Shown: one piece after another, positions 1-11,782 of the stretch
Layout of the letters: each line of letters begins with the position of its first letter
How positions within the stretch are numbered: position 1 is the stretch's first letter
Source: Stachybotrys elegans
Taxonomy: Eukaryota; Ascomycota; Sordariomycetes; Hypocreales; Stachybotryaceae
Direction: 5' to 3'
DNA length: 64,000 bases
NCBI GenBank assembly: GCA_020746835.1
Contig: JAGPNK010000001.1
Span: 4,650,001-4,714,000 of the forward strand
Made by a program: the position numbers and the translations under genes
Notes under the pieces: generated by a model
What the model saw: the letters and a program-made list of their open reading frames with translations, nothing else
Databases searched by the model: none
Told to the model about the DNA's origin: nothing

Positions 1-1
1 C

Positions 2-1455
2 GCAAAGCGAGTCGCCGATCTTCTCTCACGAATGCGCCAGGAGCTCCTCGCCGGAGAGGATGCCAGCGAAACCAACAAGCCCGGGCTCACCCCCAGCACG
101 ACCAACGAAAGCGTCATCATCATCGATCGCGAGGTCGACTTTCTCACGCCTCTCCTCACGCAGCTGACGTACGAAGGCCTCATCGATGAGGTGTTCAAGG
201 TGCAAAACAACCAGACCAAGGTCGACACAACGATAGTCGGTACGCCCGCCCAAACATCCACCACGACGTCACAGAGCAGGAACAGGACCATCCAGCTGGA
301 TTCGACGGATAAACTTTACGAACAGTTGCGGGACGCAAATTTCGCAATCGTCGGAGGCTTGCTCAACAAGGTAGCGAGGCGACTTCAAAAGGTCCAGTCT
401 GACTATGACAGTAAACACAAGACCAAGAGTCTTGCTGAGCTCAAGGAATTCGTTGGTCAGCTTCCCGGGTACCAACAAGAGCATCAAAGCGTGAGGATAC
501 ACACGGGACTTGCTGAGGAGATCATCAAGCATACGCGAACGGATCTCTTCAAGGGCATGCTGGAGGTCCAGCAAAACCTAGCTGCTGGCGCCGATCCCTC
601 CTCTCAATTCGAGGGCATCGAGGAGTTGATGGCACGGGACGCTCCCCTCCACGAGATACTGAGACTGCTCTGCATCTACTCGTGCATCTCTGGAGGCGTG
701 CGGCCCAAGGAATTTGACCACTTCAGACGTTTGGTTCTCCAAGGCTACGGCTACCAGCACTTGTTGACGCTCAACAATCTCGAGAAATTACAACTTTTCC
801 TCTCGCATTCGTCCCCGCTGGCAGGAGTCATCCCTATGACAGGCGCTGCCAAGCCTGGCGCCACCAAGACGAACTACAACTATCTGCGGAAGCAGCTTCG
901 GTTGATTGTCGACGAGGTCAAGGAAGACGATCCCAACGACATTGCCTACGTTTATAGCGGCTATGCACCGCTCTCGGTCCGCCTGGTGCAGTGCATCCTT
1001 CAGAAGCAGTACCTGCTTTCCATCACCAAAGGAGGCGGCTCTATCGGGGCCAAGGGTGCCTCAGTCGGAACGGGAATCCAAGGTTGGCACGGCTTCGAGG
1101 ACACTGTCAAGCATGTCCGAGGCCAGACATTCTACGAGCACCAGAAGGGGGAGGACAAGGCAGTCAAGGCAAGAGCCCTGTTATCCGGAAACGGGAACAA
1201 GCAGACAGTCTTCGTGGTATTCGTCGGTGGTGTCACGTTTACCGAGATCGCCGCATTGAGATTTATCGCCAAGAAGGAAGAAGGTAAGCCGGACACTCAA
1301 CCGTTCCGGGATTCGATGAAGCTGACAGCAACGCCTTAGATCGAAGGAACATTATTATTTGCACTACGTCGATTATTAGCGGGAACAGAATGATGGATGC
1401 GGCCATTGAGAAAGGATCCTACACAAGAGAGAGCGCACCCAACCCCGGAGTCTAG
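2..1455 (+). CDS. VPS33: Vacuolar sorting protein Vps33 (Sec1/Munc18 family), 3' part
   Basis: This is a 5'-truncated gene: the frame is open from base 2, so the N-terminal third lies outside the window. Exons are 2..1283 and 1340..1455 (intron 56 nt, GTAAGC...TTAG), giving 465 visible residues. The SM-protein landmark 'IIIDREVDFLTPLL' is at the start, and the conserved 'VFVVFVGGVTFTEIAALRFI' stretch lies near the end. Splicing replaces the read-through end at 1339 with a family-like tail (RRNIIICTTSIISG..., ending TRESAPNPGV). By family knowledge Vps33 is the SM subunit of HOPS/CORVET, which chaperones SNARE assembly at the vacuole and late endosome. Identification is strong; only the missing start is uncertain. 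Confidence 0.92.
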
Positions 1456-2221
1456 ACACAATCCTGTTTCAGCACCCTGTAAGATACCATTTGTCAGCTA
1501 CCTTGTCGAGGGCCAGCAGCAGTCGACGTCGACGATCGATATCAGAGTCGAAGCGTAATGATCGAAATCCAATTCATGCCATTTTCGTTTGGTGGCGACA
1601 AAGGCGGGCGCAACAATACCCATTGTCCGTTATGACAAAGAAGACCACGAGTCGTCACTAACAACTAATTGTGGTGGATGAGGTTCTGGACAAAGTCGGA
1701 GACCCACAGCACACGCCATCGTGATTCGACACCCTGTGCTCCACGTGACCTTGAACTTACGATAGTTTCCCATCCTGAGGGGCTGCCATGATCCATTGTA
1801 GAAGCCAATGCGACTGTCTTTTGGCCGTCCAATCTTGACGCTGGGAAACCAAGGCAAATCCTCCAGGCGGCGTCTCCTCGTTCGTCTAAACCCACCAACG
1901 AATGCGGCATCGATGGGCAAGCCCTCTATCGCCACATGACCTCAGCCAGAACTTGACCCCCAGTATTCTCACTCCCTTCAGCCAATTCGTCCGTGTGTGT
2001 ATGTATGAGCCTCTGTAATACGGATAATGCCCAACGACTAACAGACAAGGACAGGCCTAGCATCGGATACGGCCTGCTCTCATCACACCATGCATCATCA
2101 TCATTTCACTTGTGTATGGCTGTCACGATAGTCCTCATTCTCCCGTTCGAATATTGGTGGATCTCACAGGCTCGCCTCCGCTCTCTGATTCCGTCGGACG
2201 CCGTCCAGGCTTGACTTCGAG
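1456..2221. other. Intergenic: VPS33 3' flank and KDM1 promoter
   Basis: This 766-bp stretch lies between two genes on the same strand. An antisense open frame of about 100 codons at 1630-1935 has no recognisable domain and was not called. I see no RNA gene or repeat here. Confidence 0.6.
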
Positions 2222-5200
2222 ATGGGAACAAGCCCCAGAGGCAGTCTGAGGATGGCGCATGGGCTTCGTAGGGGGAGCTTGGCAAGTCTGTCAGAGATTG
2301 CGTCTCTCAACATGTCAAAGGCCGTGTCTACGTGCCGCGTGAAGAGTGAGATGCTGCCTCACAGCTCTCCAGAGTCAAATCGCCCCATCTCATCACGACA
2401 CAGCTCCTCCGAGTTATCGTCAGAAATCGCACCCGAAATAGTAGTTTGGACTGAGGATATGGACGTTGATTCCACGAGTCATCATGATGACTCCGAGGAT
2501 CTGTCGGGAATGGATGCGAGTACCGAGTAAGTCACAGGATGGCACTGAGCCTTCGCGTGCACCCATCTTCTCAGCCTGCCCATGGCTCTCTAGTGGTGCT
2601 CCTTGATTAACACAGTGCAGTGGCGGGAATAATAATGCCGAGGACGCCGATCTGCTCCAAGCCACTAATAATAATGATGATGCTGCTGCCACCATATTCG
2701 AATCATCCTTATCGGCCCTTACGGATCTTTCAGACATTTCTTCGCTGCCCTCGACGCAATCCAGCAAGGCTACAACCCCAATTGATACGGAGGCACTGAG
2801 AAACCCACCCGAGGAGATACCCAGTGAAGCAACACAACATATTGCTTTACATCGTAGCGAGATCGAAAGACTAACATTCATCACGCGGCCGAAATCTTCC
2901 ATCCCCACCGACATCACATCACGTCAATATGCGAGCGAATGTGTCGCGGCAGCCGAGGGCTCCAGGCTGAACCCATATGCTCTGCATCATGAAGAATATC
3001 ATCTTTTTCGACATCATATATCACATAGCCAAGTCACAACATATCTCAACATCAGAAATGGCATCCTTCGCCAATGGATGAGGCAGCCCTGGGTTGGCGT
3101 ATCACGGCAGGAGGCAGTTGGCTATGCGACAGCTCGCTGGTTTGATGCCGCGAGTGTCTGCTTTGATTGGCTGGTCCGTCGCGGCTACATCAACTATGGC
3201 TGTGTCGATGTTCCCGAAACCAACTTGTCCAGCAAACCCCCAAGTCTACGGAAAGGGAAAACCATTGCCGTCATTGGAGCCGGCATTTCGGGGCTGGCCT
3301 GTGCGAGGCAACTGGAGTGTTTATTCAAGCAGTACGCCGATCGGTTTCATGAGAGAGGGGAAGAGCCTCCCAAGGTGGTCGTGCTCGAGGGTAGAGGTCG
3401 TGTAGGTGGCAGGGTCTACTCTCGCGAGTTTAAAACCAAGCCCGCGCATCCGCAGCCCGGCTTTGCTGGGAAGAGGCACACAGCAGAGATGGGTGGCATG
3501 ATTATCACAGGGTTTGACCGCGGTAACCCAATGAATATTCTCGTCCGCGGACAGCTTGGCATCCCTTATCATGCTTTGACCGCTGACACTACGATATATG
3601 ACAGCAACGGTAAGCCAGTAGATCCAGTGAGGGATCAGCTAGTAGAGAAACTCTACAACGACTGCCTTGACCGTGTCAGCGAGTTCAAGCACAACTTTCA
3701 GCCCTCGAAGCTGATCGAGGGAAACCGAGCTCTGATCGAAGATGGTCGGGACAGTCCTGGCGACGGGACCAAGACAATCATGCAGGCAGAGGAGGCGACG
3801 GCCGCCTTGCCCCACGCCCCTCCTGTCTCCGAGCAGAGCGTCCCAGAAAAGGTCAACATGGTCCCTGTCTCTTCCGACAAGATCACGGGCCGTGTTCATA
3901 ACCAGCCTGGTGTGCCCGCAACCTCAAGGGCGCTGGACAAGGCGAAGGCCATGGGATGGAGTCTTCGCCGTGGAGCTTCTGAGGATGATAATATTGACCT
4001 GGGTGAGGCGGTGCGCGAACAGGATGCCACCTTGGGTTCTGTGTTGAATCACGCCATCTCACAGTACAAGCGGCTTGTCGATCTGACCGCACAAGATCAC
4101 CGCCTTATCAACTGGCATATCGCAAACCTCGAGTACAGCAACGCTACCAACCTGCACAACCTCAGTCTTGGTCTTTGGGACATTGATGCTGGAAATGAAT
4201 GGGAAGGTCCCCACACAATGGTGGTCGGTGGTTATCAGAGTGTAGCCCGTGGGCTACTTCAATGCCCGACTTCTCTAAATCTAAGGACGAATTTCCCTGT
4301 CAAGGGCATCAAATACCAGGGCGACAGCTTCTCTGGCCCGGCAGCTATTGAAAGCGAGGATGGCCAGGTGGTGGAGACCGACGCTGTGGTCTGCACTATA
4401 CCCTTGGGGGTCTTGAAGCAGGGCAATGTTGCCTTTGAACCTGCCCTTCCCCAAAGCAAGGCAGATGTCATCAAGCGACTCGGCTTCGGCATCCTGAACA
4501 AAGTGGTTCTGGTATACGAAAAGGTCTTCTGGGAGCCCGACAGGCACATTTTTGGAGTGTTGAGGGACGCGACAATCCGCCACAGCACATCTCAAGGAGA
4601 TTACTCGACCAACCGGGGCCGCTTCTTCCAGTGGTTCAACGTGACCAACACTACAGGGCTTCCCTGTCTGATTGCGCTCATGGCTGGGGATGCAGGCTTT
4701 GACACCGAGCATTCGAGCAATGACAGTCTGATAGTCGAAGCGACTGAGGTTCTTCGCCGCGTGTTCGGGAACGATGTACCATATCCTGTCGAGGCTGTGG
4801 TCACGCGCTGGGGCTCGGATCGCTTTGCACGGGGCAGCTACTCATCCGCCTCTCCTGCCATGCAACCAGAGGACTACGACATCATGGCTCGCCACCAAGG
4901 TAATCTCTTCTTTGCTGGCGAGCACACGATTGGCACCCACCCAGCCACCGTACATGGAGCCTACCTCTCAGGCCTAAGAGCGGCATCCGAAATTCTCGAA
5001 GCCATGATCGGACCTATAGAAGTTCCCACGCCCTTGGTTCTCCCCCGGGATTCACTTCTTTTGCACAAAAGGAAAGAGGCAGTGAAGGATCCCAGGCAAG
5101 CCCGATTGGACGCGTACGAAGCCGAGGTATGGGAATATGTCCGCTCAAAGATTGGAGACCGCCCTGCTCGACCAGGCAAGGTGGCAGGCAACGCCTACCT

Positions 5201-5576
5201 CCTCTTCAGCAAGTCAAACTTCGAGATAGCTCGCAAAAGATGCGACGAAAACCGCAAGCCCGGCAAGAGCAAGTCCATGCCAAACGAAGTTCGCGTCATG
5301 ACATCCAAGATGTGGAAGGAGGCTACGCCCGAGGAGCGCAAGCCGTACGAGGAGCAGGCGGCCGAGCAGAAGAAGGCGTACGCTCTCGCCCTGGCTCACT
5401 ACACTGAAGTGGCTGAGCGGTGGGATCGAGAGGCCATTGCCCTCCGAGCCGTCTACGAAGAGGAGCATCCGTCGCAGCCGGGGCCCGACGAGGTTGCTGA
5501 GACGCAGCAGGGGCCGCAGAAGCACCGCCGCAGCAAGAAGACGAGCTACATGGAGGACAGCGACGTGGATATGTAG
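2222..5576 (+). CDS. LSD1/KDM1-type histone demethylase: SWIRM, FAD amine oxidase, HMG box
   Basis: Exons are 2222..2526 and 2621..5576 (intron 94 nt, GTAAGT...GCAG; the junction codon reads Asp), giving 1086 aa. Order: a Ser/Asp-rich N-terminus; a SWIRM domain at about 180-290 (from LHRSEIERLTF to WLVRRGYINYG); an FAD dinucleotide-binding motif, VIGAGISGLACARQ, near residue 316; an amine-oxidase domain whose last FAD motif is FFAGEHTIGTHPATVHGAY; then an HMG box at about 950-1025 (NAYLLFSKSNFEIARKR) and a basic tail. By family knowledge these nuclear enzymes oxidatively demethylate histone lysine, and the added C-terminal HMG box is a fungal arrangement. Without the intron, the open frame beginning at 3078 would lose SWIRM. 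The substrate lysine cannot be told from sequence. Confidence 0.93.
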
Positions 5577-5935
5577 TAGGGGACCTCTGCATGTATACAT
5601 GAGTTGCGCTTAATGGGTGGATTGGGGCAAAATGTTTGGGCGTCGTTGCCAATTGCATTCATCGGGGGTTTTAGCATGATTGATGGGGAGTTTGTTAGTT
5701 TGATAGACCAGAGTGGGTTTGGCGCACGTCAACATATCATTTCATAGGGCGTTTTTATTCTTCTTCCGCCAAAGATGGGACCTTCACGGGTGTTGGTTGC
5801 ACATAATACACTCTAGGAAGAAAGTTTATTGATGGCTTTGATACAGCACGGGCATCTCATTGAGTGACCGCTAAGCATTGATACAAAGGGAAGCTCTTCT
5901 TGTCGACGCTGCCTCTCTACCCTCCGACGAGCAAA
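5577..5935. other. Convergent 3' flanks of KDM1 and ATP3
   Basis: A 359-bp gap between tail-to-tail genes. It must hold both polyadenylation regions. No open frame worth calling. Confidence 0.6.
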
Positions 5936-7141
5936 TTACATATCCTCCGAGGCAGTAGCACCAGTGATAATCTCGACGAGCTCTCCGGTAATGACAGCCT
6001 GTCGGGTACGGTTGTACAGAATCTGGTACTTGCCAATCATCTCACCAGCGTTCTTGGAGGCGTTCTGCGGCATTTATCAGTAAGTGGTTCTCGTAGACAC
6101 AAACTGGGGGGTTGAGAAAGTGCAGCACTTACATCCATGGCGTTTCGTCGGGCAGACTGCTCGCAGGCGTGGCCCTCGGCCAGCGCCCAGTAGAGGGAGT
6201 TGGCCAGAGCATACTCGCGCATGTTGCTGAGGACCTCCTCGTCAACCTCGAAAGAGGAGAAGTTGGCTATTCCTCCGGCGTTAGTAGATTGAAAATCCTC
6301 ACAGAAAAACCGCAGTTGACTCACGGGACTGCTGGAGAGCATCCTCAGAAAATGCCTCAATGATGGAAGGCTCGTAGCTGGTGGCGTTGATGAACTTGTT
6401 GTAGAGGATCTTGACGTCGGTGTACTCGGTGGGCAGGAGGACAATCTGGTCGGCAATGGCCTGGGCGTCGGCGAAGGAAGGGGTGTCCTTGCCAATACCG
6501 GCGAAGGAGAGCTTGATGCCCTGGCCGTTGGTTCGCTGGAGCTGAGCCTTGCACTTCTCGCCGATGATGACGAGGTCAAAGGCACCGCCCTCGTTGGCCA
6601 GCTTGCGGATGTAACGAGAGAGACCAGAGTGGACACCACCGCAAAGACCCTTGTCGGAAGAGCAGACGATGATGAGAGACTTCTTCTCCTCGGCCTCAAT
6701 GGGGGCGGTCTCGGCGGAATCGTACACCTCGTTGGAGGTCTGACCGTAGGAGCGGGAGTCGGTCATGGCGCGGGTAGCACGGGTGAGCTTGGTCGAGGCG
6801 ACGATCTTCATGGTGTTGGTGATCTTCTTGATGTTGCGAATGGACTTGAGGCGGCCTTCGATCTCACGGAGGGTCGCGTAGGTCGCAGCATTGTTGCCGA
6901 CGGCGCTGGCTCTGCAGCACGTCCACACGGTCAGCAATCCCATCTCTGCGGCGCTCCCTCCACGCGCGGAGCATCGCCCGCGACGACTTGCAGCGAGCTT
7001 GCCACCGCTGCTGAGGACAGCAGAGCCCGCGGCAGTCCTCGGGCGACAAATTCTCAACAGGCCGAAGCTCGGGTTGGAGACTTACCGGACGGGAGCTGCA
7101 GCGGCAGCTCGGAGAGCTGGTCGGGCGGTCCTGGACAGCAT
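5936..7141 (-). CDS. ATP3: Mitochondrial F1-ATPase gamma subunit
   Basis: Four exons read on the minus strand: 7141..7086, 6911..6325, 6266..6133 and 6064..5936, encoding 301 aa. The start gives a presequence-like [19 protein letters not shown]. Family hallmarks follow: [32 protein letters not shown] and, over the last junction, [17 protein letters not shown] then [20 protein letters not shown]. The gamma subunit is the rotating central stalk of ATP synthase in the inner mitochondrial membrane. Intron 1 is 174 nt and separates the targeting presequence from the mature protein. The gene is head-to-head with TOP1, with 538 bp between start codons. Confidence 0.95.
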
Positions 7142-7679
7142 GGTGGATGGTTATTGAAGCACGAAAAGGGGCCTCTGCCAGCGGTGACCCAATTGATCGC
7201 GAGAGGTCGGATCAATTGATGGAGGGATGTAGTGATCGTTAGGTAGGGGTTGTTGAGGTGATTCCGTTTCTTCCTCGTTTTGCTAGCCTCTGGTATTTTC
7301 CCCGGCAAATTCGAGGTTCCGATCACGTGATGCGGCGCGAGGCTAGTAGCCAGCATGGAACCTTGTTGAAAGGAACTTATTAGTCTTAGTACCCTCTTGC
7401 CTCCTCCGGGCGAGCCTGCCTTTCGCGAACTTGTCCCCCATCCCCCAACTTTTGTTCCAAGTTTTCACCGGCTCTGTTGGGATTGCCGACGCCTTTTCTC
7501 TCCCTCATCTCCCTCGTCGGATGTTGAGGGGTGGTCCTGCGACTTTTTACCGCTTTCACACTGCTCGACTACTTCGATTCGCGTTTTTAGGCCTTTCCAA
7601 CGCCTTCTTCGCCCATCCCTGCACCGTGTCTCATAGATCGTTCGCAACGCTGCTCCTGCAACAACAACAACGAGTCAAC
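7142..7679. promoter_or_regulatory. Divergent promoter ATP3 / TOP1
   Basis: 538 bp between two start codons facing apart. A CCAAT pentamer lies at 7189-7193, about 50 bp upstream of the ATP3 start. The word CAATTGAT occurs twice within about 25 bp here. The TOP1-proximal half is pyrimidine-rich, as fungal leaders often are. Promoter function is inferred from gene orientation. Confidence 0.5.
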
Positions 7680-10600
7680 ATGAGTTCCGATAGCTCAGAC
7701 GACGACATGCCTCTTGCGAGGCCCAACGGGCGATGTAAGTGCAGCTTTCCTGTCTCCGCATCTTGCAATGGTTTCCTCGCGTTCGCTCTGCTTCACGACC
7801 TGTTTTTGTCTTGGTACCCTGGCCTCGTGGCCCGCATCAGCTTACGAGAAACTACGCGAGCTGCTCGCAAATTCCCGTCCGATTTCGCATTTTCCTCGCG
7901 TCTGGCCAACCTGCTTACACATGAACGACAGTGTCCGCAGCCAAAGTGTCGGCATCCACAGACAAGGCGCTAGACAGGTCTACCTCGAAGCGCACTTCGG
8001 GCATGGCTGGTCTGTCGGTGCGTAACGGACCGGTTGAGGATGATGGCATGGATATCGACCTCCCCACCACGAACGGTGCGAGTAAGCGAAAGTCACGATC
8101 GTCCCTCCCCAAAGTCAGCTATAAGGACGAGTCGGACAGCGACGATGCTCGACCCTTGGTAAGTTGCCACCGCCTTGCGGAGCGATCCCGGTAGTGTCTG
8201 TCGACTGACACATTGGCAACAGGCGAAGCGACAGCGGAAGGTTGATTCCGATTCGGACGACGAACCGATCCGCAAGAGCAGAGGTGGCAAGCTGCCTCCC
8301 TCGTACGAGGAAACAGCACTTCCTGAGTCATCTGATGATGAGCAGCCTCTGGGCGTGAAACTTGCCCAGAAAAGGGCCGCCATCGAAAAGCAGGCCGAGA
8401 AGGACGCCAAGTCGATCCGCGCAAAGGAAAAGTCGAAAAAGGCTACGCCCAAGAAGGCCTTGAAGGACGAATCCGACGACGACGCACCTCTGGCTAAGTC
8501 TGCTACCAAGAAGGCACAGACAAACGGCACAGCCCGGAGAAAGTCGAACGGGGTCAAGAAGGAAGAGTCGGACTCGGACGCTCCCATCTCAAAGAAGGGC
8601 AAGGCTGCTACTTCTGCCAAGAAGGGCAAAGCAGCGCCGGCCAAGGGCGCAAAGACTGCCAAGAAAGAGACGAGCGAAGAGGAGGAAGAGGAGTACGAGT
8701 GGTGGAACGCACCGAAGCCCGAAGACGACAGCATCAAGTGGCAAACACTGGAGCATAACGGTGTTCTGTTTGCGCCTGAGTATGAGCCATTGCCAAAGTC
8801 CGCCAAGCTATATTACGACGGCAAGCCGGTTAATCTCAGCATCGAGGCTGAAGAGGTCGCCACCTTCTGGGCTTCAATGATGACCCAGGGTTCTTCTCAT
8901 CATCTCGAGAATGCCGTGTTCCGAAATAACTTCTTCAGCGACTTCAAGGAGTACTTGGACAAGTACGGCGTCACGGATTCTCAGGGCAACAAGGTCAAGA
9001 TCCAGAGCCTGGACAAGTGTGACTTCTCCAAGATTCAAGAAGCCTACTCGGCCAGAGTAGAAGCCACCAAGAACAAGAACCTGAGCAAGGAAGAAAAGGA
9101 GAAGGCCAAGGCCAAGAAAGAGGCGCTCGAAGCCCCGTTCATGTACTGCTTATGGGATGGCAGAAAGCAGAGGGTCGGCAACTTCAGGGTCGAACCGCCA
9201 AGTCTCTTCCGAGGTCGCGGCGAGCATCCCAAGACTGGTCGGGTCAAGACTCGCGTCTTGCCAGAGCAGATCACGATCAACATCGGAAAAGACGCCAAGA
9301 TCCCAGAACCACCAGCAGGGCACAAGTGGAAGGCTGTTCAGCATGACCAGAAGGCGACGTGGCTTGCCATGTGGCAGGAGAACATCAACGGAGCCTACAA
9401 GTACGTCATGCTGGGAGCTGCCAGCGATGTCAAGGGCCAGAGTGATTTCAAGAAGTTCGAGAAGGCTCGGGAGCTGAAGAAGCACATTGACAGAATTCGC
9501 AAGGATTACACCAAAGAGCTTAGGAGCGAGGTGATGGCGAACCGTCAACGTGCTACTGCGATGTATCTGATCGATAAGCTTGCTCTTAGAGCTGGAAATG
9601 AAAAGGATACGGAGAATGAGGCCGACACCGTCGGATGCTGCTCGCTGAAGTACGAGCACATCACTCTGGAGCCTCCTGACAAGGTCACCTTCGACTTCCT
9701 TGGTAAGGATAGTATCAGGTACAACGAGACGGCCCACGTGGACGCCCAGGTATTTAAGAACCTGAAGCTCTTCAAGAGGGCTCCCAAGACGACAGGCGAC
9801 GATCTCTTCGACCGTCTCAACGTAAGCAATAAGTTCTTTTTTGGAGTAGTTCGGTCGGCGGATACTAACTTGTGTGCTTAGACGTCGCAGCTGAACAAGC
9901 ACCTGAACAGCTACATGCAGGGCCTGACTGCCAAGGTCTTCCGTACCTACAACGCTTCCTACGTCATGTCGGAGCTGCTCAAGGAGCTGTACAAGGACCC
10001 GCGCTCCAAGGGCACTATCGCTGAGAAGGTCAAGCTCTACAACGACTGCAACCGCAAAGTCGCCATTCTCTGCAACCACAAGCGTACCGTCGGAGCCGGA
10101 CACGAACAGCAGATGCAAAAGCTGGGAGACAGGGTAAGCACTAGTGTGTTCGGAGCAGAACCAAGCAGCATACTAACGGCCATTAGATCAAGGGACTTCG
10201 TTACCAGAAATGGCGTACCAAGAAGATGATCCTTGATATTGACCCTACGCAACGCAAGAAGAAGGGAGCGGCCTTCTTCGAGCGAGACGAAGACATCACG
10301 GACGAGTGGGTCAAGGAGCATCAGCAATTCTTGATTGAAGAGCAGCGCACCAAGATCACCAAGAAGTTTGAAAAGGACAATGAGAAGCTCAAGGCCAACA
10401 AAGAAAAGCCTATGCCCGAGAAGGAGCTCAAGGAACGCCTTACCGAGGTCAAGGAACTCGAGGCCAAGTTCAAGAAGGAGAACAAGACGGGCAAGGTCGT
10501 TGCAGAGGGCAAGGGCCCTACCGTGGAGAAGTACATGACGGCGATTGAAAAGCTCGACGAGCGAGTTCGGACTCTTGAACTCCAGGCCGAGGATCGCGAT

Positions 10601-10830
10601 GGCAACAAGGAGGTTGCACTTGGCACTTCCAAGATTGTAGGTCGCACGACAATCCCGTCGTCTCGCAAGCTTGCTAACACGCGTTGCAGAACTACATCGA
10701 TCCCCGCCTGACAGTCGTCTTTGCGAAGAAGTTTGATGTGCCCATCGAGAAGTTCTTCTCCAAGACGCTCCGCGACAAGTTCCGTTGGGCCATCAAGTCG
10801 GTTGAGAACACGGACGACTGGGAATTCTAA
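7680..10830 (+). CDS. TOP1: DNA topoisomerase I (type IB)
   Basis: Six exons: 7680..7734, 7932..8158, 8223..9821, 9882..10133, 10187..10636 and 10690..10830; 907 aa. Residues 1-250 are a charged Ser/Asp/Lys-rich tail typical of eukaryotic TOP1. The DNA-binding core opens near residue 254 ([14 protein letters not shown]), a Lys/Glu-rich coiled linker follows the core, and the C-terminal domain carries the catalytic tyrosine in SKI-NYIDPR (Tyr863). The enzyme relaxes supercoils through a 3'-phosphotyrosine intermediate in the nucleus. The last intron falls two codons before the catalytic Tyr. The start is set by [13 protein letters not shown] just before a GTAAGT donor. Confidence 0.96.
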
Positions 10831-11782
10831 TGCTCTCCTTCTCTTTTAATAGCGGCTCCAGCTTGTTTTGTGTCGCCTTGCCGTTATTGCTCACCATTTC
10901 GATCATCATTTTTATGCTTTTCCGCATCATCTTCGGTTTATCATTTGCATATTTTGCCAGCATACCACACAGACGGGCGCATCAAAGGGGTTTGGTTGGG
11001 TGCGCCTCAAGATAGGTGCGGAGCTCGCGCGAAACGGTGGTATTGTCTGCTGCGCCGTTCATTGCGCCATGGAGGATTGTTGCTTTCGCAAATTTCGAGG
11101 GGGTGGCCGTATCCATAGACATGGGATAAAACCCTCGCGCACATCATACAAGTTCATGTGTCGAGGAGAGGCGATAGAGGAGAAGACACCAAGCTCAGTG
11201 CTACGGGCTCACATATATAAGACGCTACGGGGAGGGAAAAGCAATTGGAGAATAGTATCAAATAGCTTGGGGTAGATGAAATACAGGATGGCTTTACAAT
11301 ATTTGGCGATACGTTTGACTACCAGTCCACAAGAATCGTAGAAATGACTGCACGGCGCCATATCTCAAGAAGTGGTTGGAAGGGCAGACGTAGCTCGCCT
11401 GTCATGATTTCAATTCAGATTCTATGTACATGCTTGCGAACTAGATAGGTATTATCAACAGAAGATATATCGTAGACTCCCAGTGGACTCCACGGGGAAG
11501 AAAACCGCAGGTAGATATACCGGAGAAAACAACAGCATAAAACAAAAACGCCAATGATGCGTGGCCCGTCCTCGCTGGCCGACCACGCCTGATGCAGCAT
11601 GCTCGTTTCGTCTAGTTTGTGTATCCCGTGTGGGAAGACCGTGTTCCCATCCATAAGCGCCTCGCAGATAACCAAAAGAAAAGAAGAAAAAAATTGTTTG
11701 TCTTGCCGCCTCGTTTCACTCATCCCTCTTTCGTATTTGTACAGTAACACCGCACCCTCGCGCCCCTGTGCTTGGACGCCCA
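10831..11782. other. Convergent 3' flanks of TOP1 and the Crh gene
   Basis: 952 bp between tail-to-tail genes. Open frames here are short and lack protein-like composition. No RNA gene or repeat seen. Confidence 0.6.

Noticed and set aside
9150..10118. 322-codon antisense frame over TOP1
   Set aside because: It lies inside the well-supported TOP1 exons and shows no domain.
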